From Alloactinosynnema sp. L-07 (GTDB lineage: Bacteria > Actinomycetota > Actinomycetes > Mycobacteriales > Pseudonocardiaceae), in contig NZ_LN850107.1 in assembly GCF_900070365.1 (NCBI RefSeq), forward strand, positions 3,782,001 to 3,846,000: 64,000 bases of DNA, written 5' to 3'. The notes below the pieces were generated by a model, which worked only from the letters and a program-made list of their open reading frames with translations, was not told the origin of the DNA and made no database searches. Each line of letters begins with the position of its first letter. The stretch's first letter is position 1. Both the position numbers and the translations under genes were made by a program. Of the stretch, positions 33,666-42,160 are shown piece after piece.

Positions 33666-34772
33666 TCAGCCCTCGGCGGCGAGTTGGCCGCAGGCGGCGG
33701 CGATTTCCTGGCCTCGGGTGTCACGCACCGTGCACGCGACTCCGCCCGCGTTGACCCGGCGGACGAACTCGCGCTCGACCGGCTTCGGGGCCGCGTCCCA
33801 CTTCGAGCCCGGGGTCGGGTTCAACGGGATCACGTTCACGTGGACCAACTGGCCCAGATGCTTACGCAAGCGCTTCGCCAGGAGGTCGGCTCGCCAAGGC
33901 TGGTCGTTGATGTCCCTGATCAAGGCGTACTCGATCGAGACCCGGCGACCGGAGACGTCGGCGTAGTGACGAGCCGCTTCCAACACCTCGTCCACCGCCC
34001 AGCGGTTGTTCACCGGCACAAGCGTGTCGCGCAACTCGTCGTCCGGAGTGTGCAGTGACACCGCCAAACGAACCTGCATCTTCTCGTCCGCCAGCTTGCG
34101 GATCGCGGGAGCCAACCCGACCGTCGACACCGTCACCGACCGCTGCGAGATACCCAGACCCTCAGGCGCCGGATCACAGATGCGATGGACCGCCTCGACC
34201 ACACGCTTGTAGTTCGCCAGAGGTTCGCCCATGCCCATGAAGACGATGTTGGACAGCCTGCCCGGCCCACCCGGCAGCTCACCGTCGCGCATCGCGGCGG
34301 CGCCCATGCGGACCTGGTCGACGATCTCGGCGGTGGACAGGTTGCGGGTGAGACCGGCCTGGCCGGTGGCGCAGAACGGGCAGGCCATCCCGCAGCCCGC
34401 CTGGCTGGAGATACACAGCGTCGCGCGGTCCGGGTAGCGCATGAGGACGCTCTCGATGAGCGTGCCGTCGTGGGCGCGCAGCAGGGTCTTGCGGGTGGTG
34501 CCCTCGTCGCAGGTGACCTTGCGAATCACGGTGAACAGGGTCGGCATGAGGTCGCTGACCAGCTTGTCCCGGCTCGCGGCGGGGATGTCGGTCATGGCGT
34601 CGGGGTCGACGGTCAGCCTGCTGAAGTAGTGGTTGGCCAGTTGGGCGGCGCGGAAGGGCTTCTCACCCAGCTCGATCACGGCGTCGCGGCGTTCGGCGGG
34701 GCTGAGGTCGACCAGGTGCCGCGGCGGCAGACCGCGGCGCGGGGCGTCGAAGACGAGAGGGAGGGCAGTCAT
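33666..34772 (-). CDS. rlmN: 23S rRNA (adenine2503-C2)-methyltransferase / tRNA A37 methyltransferase
   Basis: This 368-residue radical SAM enzyme methylates A2503 of 23S rRNA and A37 of some tRNAs. The cluster motif CxxxCxxC is CGMACPFC in [43 protein letters not shown] and the C-terminal [12 protein letters not shown] carry the resolving and methyl-carrier Cys residues. The ATG at 34772 follows GGAGCGGTT. Its mycobacterial counterpart lies beside cdsA-frr; here about 7 kb of accessory genes separate it from cdsA. It contains one copy of the 23-bp repeat. Confidence 0.96.
   Translation of the reverse strand: MTALPLVFDAPRRGLPPRHLVDLSPAERRDAVIELGEKPFRAAQLANHYFSRLTVDPDAMTDIPAASRDKLVSDLMPTLFTVIRKVTCDEGTTRKTLLRAHDGTLIESVLMRYPDRATLCISSQAGCGMACPFCATGQAGLTRNLSTAEIVDQVRMGAAAMRDGELPGGPGRLSNIVFMGMGEPLANYKRVVEAVHRICDPAPEGLGISQRSVTVSTVGLAPAIRKLADEKMQVRLAVSLHTPDDELRDTLVPVNNRWAVDEVLEAARHYADVSGRRVSIEYALIRDINDQPWRADLLAKRLRKHLGQLVHVNVIPLNPTPGSKWDAAPKPVEREFVRRVNAGGVACTVRDTRGQEIAAACGQLAAEG
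34211..34233. repeat. 23-bp direct repeat, copy 2 (inside rlmN)
   Basis: Identical to 33035-33057. On the coding strand of rlmN it specifies the conserved MGEPLAN motif. The intergenic copy is therefore the derived one. Confidence 0.9.
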
Positions 34773-34933
34773 AACCGCTCCAGTGTCTCATGGGCGGCTG
34801 ACGAGCCAGAACATCACCGGACCGGCACCCACAGCCCCGTCCGCCTGACCGCCTGAGTCCGCGCCCACGCCCGGCTGGCCCGCCATACCAGGCGTGGATA
34901 GATTGGGAAGCCGCCGACGACTCGGGATGTGCC

Positions 34934-35443
34934 ATGCCGCAGCCAGAAGGTCAGGAACTAGCTGAGATCCGCGCGCGCCGCGACGAGCTGCGGGAGCGCT
35001 ACCTGCGTTCCGGGCAGACCACGACGGTCCGCGGCATCCACCATCTGGCGCTGATCTGCCGGGATGTCGAGGAGACCATCCGCTTCTACCAGGACCTGCT
35101 CGGGTTCCCGCTGGTCGAGCTGGTGGAGAACCGTGACTACGCCGGGTCCAGCCACTTCTTCTTCGACATCGGCAACCGCAACCTGCTCGGCTTCTTCGAC
35201 TTCCCCGGCCACGACCACCCGCCCTTCACCGAGACCATCGGCGGCGTCCAGCACCTGGCGATCTCGGTGTCGGCGGAGATGTTCGCTGCGGCCAAGACGA
35301 AGCTCGACGACGCGGGCATCGAGTACCTCGGGCCCGATCGCGGCGTCGAGGACAGCGTGTACTTCCGCGATCCGAACGGGGTCGGGCTGGAGCTCTACCG
35401 AGAGCAGCTGGGTGTGTTCGATGGGATCAAGCTGCTCGACTGA
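34934..35443 (+). CDS. VOC (glyoxalase/dioxygenase-like) family protein
   Basis: The protein has 169 residues. A short helical start (PEGQELAEIRARRDELRERYLR) precedes two beta-alpha-beta-beta-beta modules: GIHHLALICRDVEETIRFYQDLLGFPLVELVE, and GVQHLAISVSAEMFAAAKTKLDDAGIEY ending in DSVYFRDPNGVGLELY. The metal-ligand positions (His in HHLAL, His in QHLAI, Glu in GLELY) are present, so it is probably a metalloenzyme, a lyase, epimerase or dioxygenase of unknown substrate. The stop lies 8 bases from the convergent small zinc-ribbon gene. Confidence 0.9.
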   Translation: MPQPEGQELAEIRARRDELRERYLRSGQTTTVRGIHHLALICRDVEETIRFYQDLLGFPLVELVENRDYAGSSHFFFDIGNRNLLGFFDFPGHDHPPFTETIGGVQHLAISVSAEMFAAAKTKLDDAGIEYLGPDRGVEDSVYFRDPNGVGLELYREQLGVFDGIKLLD

Positions 35444-35450
35444 CCCGCGT

Positions 35451-35687
35451 TCACTGGCTGAACCAGCGCCGCAGCCGTGATCGCCGAACCGGCTCCCGCC
35501 GCAGCGCGGTGCGCGCGCAATCGGGACATGGGGGCCGTGGGACACAGGCCGACGGCGCCTCGACGACCGCCGACCCGCACAGCGTGCGGTGCAGCCCGTC
35601 GCGGGTTCGGTGCAGGACGAGCACACCGTGGTCGAGTCCGTCGTCCACACACGTGATCCAGTCGACCTCGGCGATTCCAACACCCAC
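35451..35687 (-). CDS. Small cysteine-rich (zinc-ribbon-like) protein
   Basis: The protein has 78 residues from GTG 35687, preceded by AGAGGGG. The core reads VGVGIAEVDWITCVDDGLDH, then VLVLHRTRDGLHRTLCGSAV, then PRPPCPDCARTALRREPV, with a terminal RRSRLRRWFSQ. A CxxC (CPDC) together with the upstream HRTLCG suggests one zinc site. Such short proteins are common and unnamed in Pseudonocardiaceae. The start is inferred from the ribosome-binding site; upstream in-frame codons have no bias. Confidence 0.6.
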   Translation of the reverse strand: MGVGIAEVDWITCVDDGLDHGVLVLHRTRDGLHRTLCGSAVVEAPSACVPRPPCPDCARTALRREPVRRSRLRRWFSQ

Positions 35688-35878
35688 AGCGACACCCCTC
35701 TCGACCGGATTCGTCCATGATCGCCTGTGGACACCCGGTTCGGGGCATGTCACTTGGTCATAACTCTGACGATCACCGCCACCAAGTTGCGATATCGTCC
35801 CCCACCTGCGAGAACGACAGTAGGACTCGACCGAACGGGCGTATCGCGCCGTTCGTATGACGGAGGACGCCCCGCGAC

Positions 35879-37486
35879 GTGACCGGTCAGGAGAACCACG
35901 ACGAGGCCGCGCGGTCGCTGACGACCCGGGCCCGGGAACTGCTCGCCATCGCCCACAGCGGCGCCCCGGACCTGCCCTGGGTGGCCGCCGAGCTGGCCAC
36001 GCTGGCCGTGGAGGTCGGCGCCCACTCCGATCCGGTCGAGGCGGGCGCGGTGCACCGGGCGCTGGCGGCCACGACGCTGATCAGCCCGGAGACCGCCCGC
36101 GCGGGCGCGAACCTGCTCGACCGGCTCATCGAGTTCGCCGGGGCCCAAGGGTTTCCGCTGCTGCTGGCCAGCGGGCACGCGCTGCGCGGGACCGCCGCGC
36201 TCATGATCGACCCCCATGCCTTCCTCCCCACCGACGCCGCCGCCGCGCTGTCGATCATCGACGACGACCGCGCGCAGGCGGCCGACTTGCCCGCCCCGGT
36301 CCGGGCCCGCCAGCTGGCGCAGGCGCTGAGCGACATCGCGATCCTGCTCTGTGCCCTGGGCATGTTCGAGGTGGCCGACGAGATGTTCCGGCGTGGGCGG
36401 CGCAAACTCATCGGCCACGCCGACCAACACGACACGGTCACCTACCAGCTCAACCGGGTCGAGGTGCTCGTGCGCTGGGGTCTGCAGGCCGAGCAGCACC
36501 ACGACCCGGACGCCGCGCGCCGCCGGTTCGCCGGTGCCGCCCGCGCCGCGACCGCGGCCGAGAACGCCATGGCGCACAGCTTCTATCCGGGCACCGAGAC
36601 GACCGCGGCCCGCACCGAACCGATCATCGCGGTCGCCCACGCGCTGCGCGATCCCGGCGCGGACCACCTTGACCTGCTGACCGAATGGCTCGACCGCACG
36701 CTGCGCGCCGACGACCGCGCACTGCTGTCCCTCGCCAGGGCCCGGTGCCTGGCCGAGACCGGTCGCCGGGACGCCGCGGCCGCCGCGCTCCGGCTGGCGG
36801 CACTGGGTCCCGCGCCGGTCGAGTCGCTGCTACGGCAGATGGTGCACGGCGAGCTCGCCAGGATGACCGCGACCGCCGTCCGCGACGAGGGCTGGCGCAG
36901 CTACGCCAGCCAACTCGAAGCCGAGTTGCGCGCCCAGCACGCCACCCGGCTGAGCACGCTGCGCAAGGCCGTCGAACACGCGACCCTGGAGCGCGCGCAC
37001 ACCGCCTTGCTGCGCAGCGCGAGCCTCGACCCGCTCACCGGGCTGCCACACCGGGCCGCGCTGGAGACGCTGCTCAGCACCCTGGTCGAGTCCGCCGACT
37101 CGCCGTTCGCGGTCGCGCTGATCGACCTCGACCGGTTCAAGTGGGTCAACGACACCCACTCCCACTTGCACGGCGACGAGGTGCTCAAAGCGGTGGCGAC
37201 CGCGCTGCGGCACGGACTGCGCGACTCCGACGTGCTGGCCCGCTACGGCGGCGACGAGTTCGTCGCCGTCCTGTCCCAGATCGACCAGCACGACGCCATG
37301 TCCGTGCTGAACCGCATGCGCGCCACGGTCTGCGCGCTGCCCGAACCAGTCGGCCGAGGCGTCACGGTGTCGGTCGGCGTGGTCGCCCCACACCCGGGCG
37401 AACCCGCCGCGGCGGTGCTCCGCCGCGCCGATCGGGCGATGTACGTGGCGAAGCGGGCGGGCGGCGACCAGGTCCGCTCGGCGTGA
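35879..37486 (+). CDS. GGDEF domain diguanylate cyclase
   Basis: This 535-residue enzyme makes cyclic di-GMP from two GTP. The N-terminal about 370 residues are helical, with repeated Ala-rich helix pairs (ALAATTLISPETARAGANLL, ALGMFEVADEMFRRGRRKL, RLAALGPAPVESLL) resembling TPR-like sensor regions. A coiled linker leads to the GGDEF domain (DPLTGLPHRAALETLL, ALIDLDRFKWVNDTH) with an intact GGDEF at about residues 456-460. The inhibitory RxxD site (RDSD) sits 5 residues upstream. There is no EAL domain and no membrane segment, so it is a soluble, feedback-inhibited cyclase. The start is GTG 35879, with GGAGGA rather far upstream. Confidence 0.93.
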   Translation: MTGQENHDEAARSLTTRARELLAIAHSGAPDLPWVAAELATLAVEVGAHSDPVEAGAVHRALAATTLISPETARAGANLLDRLIEFAGAQGFPLLLASGHALRGTAALMIDPHAFLPTDAAAALSIIDDDRAQAADLPAPVRARQLAQALSDIAILLCALGMFEVADEMFRRGRRKLIGHADQHDTVTYQLNRVEVLVRWGLQAEQHHDPDAARRRFAGAARAATAAENAMAHSFYPGTETTAARTEPIIAVAHALRDPGADHLDLLTEWLDRTLRADDRALLSLARARCLAETGRRDAAAAALRLAALGPAPVESLLRQMVHGELARMTATAVRDEGWRSYASQLEAELRAQHATRLSTLRKAVEHATLERAHTALLRSASLDPLTGLPHRAALETLLSTLVESADSPFAVALIDLDRFKWVNDTHSHLHGDEVLKAVATALRHGLRDSDVLARYGGDEFVAVLSQIDQHDAMSVLNRMRATVCALPEPVGRGVTVSVGVVAPHPGEPAAAVLRRADRAMYVAKRAGGDQVRSA

Positions 37487-37491
37487 GTCAG

Positions 37492-37527
37492 CCGGTCGAC
37501 GGCGGTGGAGGTACCGCCGTCGACCGG
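37492..37527. terminator. Perfect 15-bp bidirectional hairpin between convergent genes
   Basis: Bases 37492-37506 pair perfectly with 37513-37527 around GGAGGT, 5 bases after the cyclase stop and 13 bases before the S15 peptidase stop. Position and symmetry fit a shared terminator. Confidence 0.75.
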
Positions 37528-37540
37528 TCGCAGACCCAAC

Positions 37541-40252
37541 TCAGGGCGCGGTGTAGCCCAGCGTGTAGCCGCCGGATCCGCTGTACGCGTGGATCCGGTA
37601 GCGGTACCGGCCCGCTGTCCCGGTGTAGGTCACCTTCTCGTCGGCCGCCGAAGTGGCGCCGCTGGCCACGTTCGACCACGCGCTGCCGTTCCACTTCTGC
37701 AGATACAGGTCGAAGTCGGTGCCGTTCGGACCATCCAGGCAGGCCTTGTGCTCCCCGGAAACCGTTGTCTCGTAATAGTTGTTGTCCGGCTGGTAGGCGT
37801 TGCCACCCGAGGCCAGCGTGCCGGTCTTGGTCACCTGGTATCCGGCGCAGCCGGTCGGCGGAGGCGTGCCGCCGAGGTTCAGGCTCCACGTGCGCAGGGT
37901 GCCGGTGTCGCCGGAGGCCGCGTCCTGGACGCGCAGAGTCCACGTGCCGTTGGCGGTCTCGCCGGACAGGTTCGCCGTGTAGTCGCGGATGACGTTGTCC
38001 GTGGCTCCCCCGGTCCGGTTGTGCAGCACGTAGGTCGAACCGTCCGGCGCGACCAGGGTGATGACTAGATCCCCCTGGTAGGTGTGCAGGATGTCGACGT
38101 GCACGGCGCTGGTCGCCGACGGCGTCGCGGAGCAACCCGCGATCGTGATCGCGCTCTCGACGGTCGCCTGATCGGGGATGGCGACCGGCGTCGCGTTGGT
38201 GCCCGAACATCCACCGGTGCCGCTCACCACCAGCGAGTACGCCGCCGTCTTCGTTCCGCTCGTCCCCGCGGCCGAGATCGTCACCGGGTAGGTGCCCGGC
38301 GGCGTGGTCGTCGAGGTGGCCACGGTGAGCGTCGACGACGCCCCGGATGTGACCGAGGTGGGCGCGAAAGTCGCGGTCGCGCCCGCGGGCAGACCGGACG
38401 CGGACAACGTCACCGTCTGCGCGCTGCCGCTCGTCGTGGTCGTGTTGACCGTCGCTGTGGCCGACCCGCCGGGTGCGACCGTGCCGCTGGACGGCGCGAC
38501 CGCGACCGAGAAGTCGTTGCCCGGCTGGGAAAGCCCGGTCACCGGCAGGGTGAGCGTGCTCAGCCCGGGTGCCAGACGCAACGTCGTACCGGCCGTCGGC
38601 CGCAGGGTGTAGTCATAGTCGGTGGAGATCACCACGAGCCCGATGCGGTGGCCCGACGCGAAGACGTAGTCCTTCGGCTGCATCTTGAACGTGAGGTCGT
38701 ACTCGGTGCCCTGGACGAGCGCCGAGCCCGACGTGATGTCGGTGCGGTTCTGCGGGTCCAGCCAGCCGCGGGTGACGATCACCGGCGAGGAGCCGCCGTA
38801 GTCGACGAGCAGCGCGGTCAGGTTGGCGTCCTTGCGGTTCTCCACCGCCATCCGCAGCGACACCCTCGGGGCGCCGGAGAGCTTCGCCGCCGAGGTCAAG
38901 GTGCTACCTCGGTAGATCAGCCTGCTGCCGTTGGCGCTGTCCGGGCTCGCGACCAGCGTCGAGGCCGTGGAGGTGCGGCCGTTGTCGGTGAAGGTCTGCT
39001 TGACCTCACCGCCCGCGCCGAACGACAGCGTGCCGGGCGCGGTGGCCGAGGTGGCGCCGAGCCGCAGCGTCACGTCGCGGGCCGCCGGGTCGGGCCAGTC
39101 GGCGTAGGTCTGCCAGGTGCCGTCCGGGAACTGCACGTCGGCCTTGGGCTCGGTCATGATCCCGTTGTCGATGCCCTTGAGGTGGTGGTCGAACCACCGC
39201 AGCACCGTGGCCTGATAGTCCGAACGCGACGGTGCGGCGTGGCCGCCGCGGTGCAGCCAGATCTTGCGCGGCACGTTGTTCGCCTTGAGCGCGTCCCACC
39301 ACTGGGCGTACTGCATGCTCTTGACGTTCCAGTCCGCCTGGCCGTGCATGACGAACACGCCCGCGGTGACCTTGTTCGCGTCGCGCACATAGTCGCGCTG
39401 CTGCCAGAACGGGGTGAAGTCGCCGGTGACCCGGTCCTGGTTGCTGGTGATCGAGGCGAGCTGCGAGGTGCACGCCTGCCGACCGAGGACGGCCTTGGCG
39501 AGCACGTCGGCGTCCTCGCCCTGGTATCCGCCCGGCGCCACGACGAGCCCGTTGGCCCGGTAGTAGTCGTACCAGCTGGAAATCGCGGCGATGGGCACGA
39601 TGGCCTTGAGCCCTGGCACGCCCGCCGCGGCGGCGGCGTTGGGCAGCGTGCCGTTGTAGGAGATGCCGATCATGCCGACGTTGCCGGTGCTCCAGGTGGC
39701 GTTGACCTGGGTGCCCGCGGCGTTGTAGCCCTTCGCCCTGCCGTTGAGCCAGTCGATGACCGCGGTGGTGCCGATCGTCTCGTTGCGGTCGCCCGAGGTC
39801 GGGCAGCCGTCGGAGTCGCCGGTGCCGATGCTGTGGCCCATGACCACGGCGTAGCCGCGCGGGACGAAGTAGTCGTCGTACCAGTCCGGAAGATCCGGCG
39901 TCGCCTTGGCCACCCTGGCGCCCTCGGCATCGGTCGACGCCACGCCGAAGATGCCTTCCTGGGGAAGGCGGTCGACGTTGGGGTTGTAGTTCGTGGCGGG
40001 CTTGAGGCCCTTGGCGTACGGGCTGTGTTCGAACACGACGGGAACGCGGGATCCGTCGGTGGGGCGGGACACGTCGATGGCGACGCGGTCGAGGCGGCCG
40101 TTGTTGTCGGTGTCGACCGTCGTCTCGACGTAGACCCGTTCCTCGACCATGGCAGATGAGCTGTCTTGGCGTGCGTATGCGGCGGTGGTGGCTAAGGGCA
40201 CACCAACGGCGATCAACGCGACGGCCAACACAGCGCGGGGCAGGGACCGCAT
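37541..40252 (-). CDS. Secreted Xaa-Pro dipeptidyl-peptidase (S15) with P and PPC domains
   Basis: The protein has 903 residues. ATG 40252 follows GAAGGAG and opens a Sec signal (RAVLAVALIAVGVPLATTAAYA). The S15/CocE hydrolase domain covers about residues 35-390, with Ser in GISYNG, Asp in HGQADW and His in HRGGHAA, followed by the jelly-roll X-Pro C-terminal domain. An Ig-like Ser/Thr-rich NEW3-type domain follows. Next is a proprotein convertase P domain (HTYQGDLVITLVAPDGSTYVLH, GTWTLRVQDAASGDTGTL), and last a pre-peptidase C-terminal-like domain (YLQKWNGSAWSNVAS). It is extracellular, acting on Pro-containing peptides; the accessory domains may bind substrate or the cell surface. Confidence 0.92.
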   Translation of the reverse strand: MRSLPRAVLAVALIAVGVPLATTAAYARQDSSSAMVEERVYVETTVDTDNNGRLDRVAIDVSRPTDGSRVPVVFEHSPYAKGLKPATNYNPNVDRLPQEGIFGVASTDAEGARVAKATPDLPDWYDDYFVPRGYAVVMGHSIGTGDSDGCPTSGDRNETIGTTAVIDWLNGRAKGYNAAGTQVNATWSTGNVGMIGISYNGTLPNAAAAAGVPGLKAIVPIAAISSWYDYYRANGLVVAPGGYQGEDADVLAKAVLGRQACTSQLASITSNQDRVTGDFTPFWQQRDYVRDANKVTAGVFVMHGQADWNVKSMQYAQWWDALKANNVPRKIWLHRGGHAAPSRSDYQATVLRWFDHHLKGIDNGIMTEPKADVQFPDGTWQTYADWPDPAARDVTLRLGATSATAPGTLSFGAGGEVKQTFTDNGRTSTASTLVASPDSANGSRLIYRGSTLTSAAKLSGAPRVSLRMAVENRKDANLTALLVDYGGSSPVIVTRGWLDPQNRTDITSGSALVQGTEYDLTFKMQPKDYVFASGHRIGLVVISTDYDYTLRPTAGTTLRLAPGLSTLTLPVTGLSQPGNDFSVAVAPSSGTVAPGGSATATVNTTTTSGSAQTVTLSASGLPAGATATFAPTSVTSGASSTLTVATSTTTPPGTYPVTISAAGTSGTKTAAYSLVVSGTGGCSGTNATPVAIPDQATVESAITIAGCSATPSATSAVHVDILHTYQGDLVITLVAPDGSTYVLHNRTGGATDNVIRDYTANLSGETANGTWTLRVQDAASGDTGTLRTWSLNLGGTPPPTGCAGYQVTKTGTLASGGNAYQPDNNYYETTVSGEHKACLDGPNGTDFDLYLQKWNGSAWSNVASGATSAADEKVTYTGTAGRYRYRIHAYSGSGGYTLGYTAP

Positions 40253-40571
40253 GTGTGGCTCCTTCGAATGCAGGGACACCAGACATCCAGAACCCGGACC
40301 CGCGGTCAATACGCCGAATGGCACCCGCGATTAACAGTGAACCCGATCAGTCGCAATTGGACACACTCTGACCTGCGACTTTGATCTGTCGTGGTCGCGA
40401 CGCACGCCACCGCGACCACCGGCCCCCCATGTCTCCTCCGAAGCGTCGCACCCACGATCGGTTCCGACGATGCTCGACTCAAAAATTTGGCGTTGCATCG
40501 CGATAGGTTCCGATATATCGTTGAGCTATCGCGAGCGACCGCTTGCGACAACCTGAACCCAGGAGACAAGA
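40253..40571. other. Divergent intergenic region of S15 and PadR genes
   Basis: These 319 bases hold no gene. The right third is locally AT-richer and contains the nested palindromes listed separately. The left part carries the S15 ribosome-binding site near 40260. No terminator is expected because both genes are transcribed away from it. Confidence 0.6.
40499..40533 (+). promoter_or_regulatory. Nested palindromic operator upstream of the PadR gene
   Basis: CGCGATAG (40499-40506) and CTATCGCG (40526-40533) form an inverted repeat whose centre is occupied by a second palindrome, CGATATATCG (40511-40520). The centres coincide within half a base. PadR regulators typically bind such AT-centred palindromes in their own promoter, so an autoregulatory site is likely. 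The gene starts 38 bases downstream. Confidence 0.6.
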
Positions 40572-41207
40572 ATGCGTACGAGTTTTGGACCCAGGCGTCA
40601 CGGACGACGCCACTACCGCCACGTCGAGCACCACGACTTCGACATGGACTTCGCCCCGGAGGCCGACATGACCCCGCCGTTCCCGCCGACGCCCCCCTTC
40701 CCCCCGGGCTTCGGCGGACGGCGGCACGGCGGCCACCGCGGGCCGGGTGGGCGCCAGCGCCGCGGCGACGTCCGCGCCGCCCTGCTCACCCTGCTGACCG
40801 ACCGGCCGATGCACGGCTACGAGATGATCCAGGAGATCGCCCAGCGCAGTGGCGGCTTCTGGAAGCCCAGCCCCGGCTCGGTCTACCCGACCCTGCAGCT
40901 GCTGGCCGACGAGGGCCTGGTCCGCGCGGCCGACGGCGACGGCGGCAAGCGTCTGTTCGAGCTGACCGACGAGGGCCGCACGGCCGTGGCGAACCTGGGC
41001 GGAACCGCGCCGTGGGACCACGTCACCGCCGGTGTCGACCCGTCCGAGGTCAGCCTGCGCGGCGCGATGACGCAGCTCACCGCCGCGGTCATGGGCGTGT
41101 CCCAGGCCGCGAGCCCACGGCAGAAGACCAGGGCGATCGAGATCATCAACGAGGCCCGGCGCGAGCTCTACGCCGTCCTCGGCTCAGCCGACTCGGATTT
41201 CGACTAG
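40572..41207 (+). CDS. PadR family transcriptional regulator with His/Pro-rich N-terminus
   Basis: The protein has 211 residues. AGGAGACAAGA precedes the ATG. The PadR winged helix (RRGDVRAALLTLLTDRPMHG, YEMIQEIAQRSGGFWKPSPG, SVYPTLQLLADEGLV, GKRLFELTDEG) is followed by a helical PadR C-terminal part ending IEIINEARRELYAVL. The first about 60 residues are unusual: His/Arg-rich (RRHGRRHYRHVEHHDFDMDF), then PPFPPTPPFPPGFGG and GGRRHGGHRG. They might bind metal or nucleic acid, or be a flexible tail. The target is probably itself; no neighbouring transporter is present. Confidence 0.92.
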   Translation: MRTSFGPRRHGRRHYRHVEHHDFDMDFAPEADMTPPFPPTPPFPPGFGGRRHGGHRGPGGRQRRGDVRAALLTLLTDRPMHGYEMIQEIAQRSGGFWKPSPGSVYPTLQLLADEGLVRAADGDGGKRLFELTDEGRTAVANLGGTAPWDHVTAGVDPSEVSLRGAMTQLTAAVMGVSQAASPRQKTRAIEIINEARRELYAVLGSADSDFD

Positions 41208-41279
41208 CCCGCCTCCCCGGAATTCAAGGGTTGTCGCCTTGTCGGACTCCAGTACGGGAATGCGGGCACCGTGGTGCGG

Positions 41280-41301
41280 CGCCGTCACGGTCCCCTTAGG
41301 T
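41280..41301. repeat. 22-bp inverted repeat, left arm
   Basis: This arm is the exact reverse complement of 42064-42085 and ends on the first base of the methyltransferase stop codon. The two arms bracket the gene almost exactly. No transposase is between them. Confidence 0.92.
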
Positions 41302-42038
41302 CACGAGAGCAGCCCCACCGGCTTGCGGCGGACTAGGACGCGGTAGCCCACCGGGAATTCCAGGCCAGGCACCTCGTCGATGGCGCGCTGCGCGACGCGG
41401 GCGGAGAACTCGATCCGCAGCACCGCCGCCAGCGTCCGGCGATCCGGGAACCGCCACACCGTGGTGACCCGGTGCCGGTCGAACCCCTTCAGGTCGAAGA
41501 ACTTGTCGACCTCGACCGGGTCGTACGTCGGCAGATCGGCCCGCAGCCACGGGCCGTAGGGCTCGCTGAGCCCGTCCAAGTCGATGATCACCAGCGCACC
41601 GCCGGGCCGCAGCACGCGGTCGGCCTCACGCAGCCCTGGGTCGCAACCCGGGCCGAAGAAGTACGCCGTTCTGGCGTGCACCACATCCACACTGGCGTCA
41701 CCCAGCGGCAGGTCCTGCGCCGACCCGGTGACGACCCTGACCTGGGGCAGCCCCGCGATCCGGACGCGGGCCCGCTCCACCAGCGGAGGGTGCGGCTCCA
41801 CGCCCAGCACGGACCGCGCCGTCTCGGCGAACCTCGGCAGGTGGAACCCGTCGCCGCAGCCGACGTCGACCACTTCGCCGGACCAGTCGCACAGGCCGCC
41901 GAGGAACCGCCACAGGGTTCCGTCGGCGTCCTGGCCGCGGTTCTCGGCCTCGTAGACCTGCGGAAAGTGCCAGATATTCGGGCTCGGCACGATCTCCGAC
42001 GGGCGCAACCGCCCCAACGCCCTGGAAATCACGCCCAT
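41301..42038 (-). CDS. Class I SAM-dependent methyltransferase
   Basis: The protein has 245 residues from ATG 42038 (MGVISRALGRLRPSEIVPSP). GTG 42065, nine codons upstream, falls inside the right inverted-repeat arm and lacks a ribosome-binding site. The SAM-binding motif VVDVGCGDGFHLPRFAE is followed by LGVEPHPPLVERAR, DLPLGDASVDVVHARTAYFFG and LRPGGALVIIDLDG, the Methyltransf_11 layout. The small-molecule substrate is unknown. The gene is bracketed by a perfect 22-bp inverted repeat. Confidence 0.88.
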   Translation of the reverse strand: MGVISRALGRLRPSEIVPSPNIWHFPQVYEAENRGQDADGTLWRFLGGLCDWSGEVVDVGCGDGFHLPRFAETARSVLGVEPHPPLVERARVRIAGLPQVRVVTGSAQDLPLGDASVDVVHARTAYFFGPGCDPGLREADRVLRPGGALVIIDLDGLSEPYGPWLRADLPTYDPVEVDKFFDLKGFDRHRVTTVWRFPDRRTLAAVLRIEFSARVAQRAIDEVPGLEFPVGYRVLVRRKPVGLLS

Positions 42039-42063
42039 AACAACCAGGAAACCACAGGCCGTC

Positions 42064-42085
42064 ACCTAAGGGGACCGTGACGGCG
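42064..42085. repeat. 22-bp inverted repeat, right arm
   Basis: This arm is the exact reverse complement of 41280-41301. It lies just upstream of the methyltransferase start, so it could also contact that promoter. Confidence 0.92.
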
Positions 42086-42160
42086 GCTGACCACGGTAAT
42101 CACCTTGCCGCACATTCCGCATCGGTGACCAACCATAGAAATTCCGGGGAGGCTGGCGAG

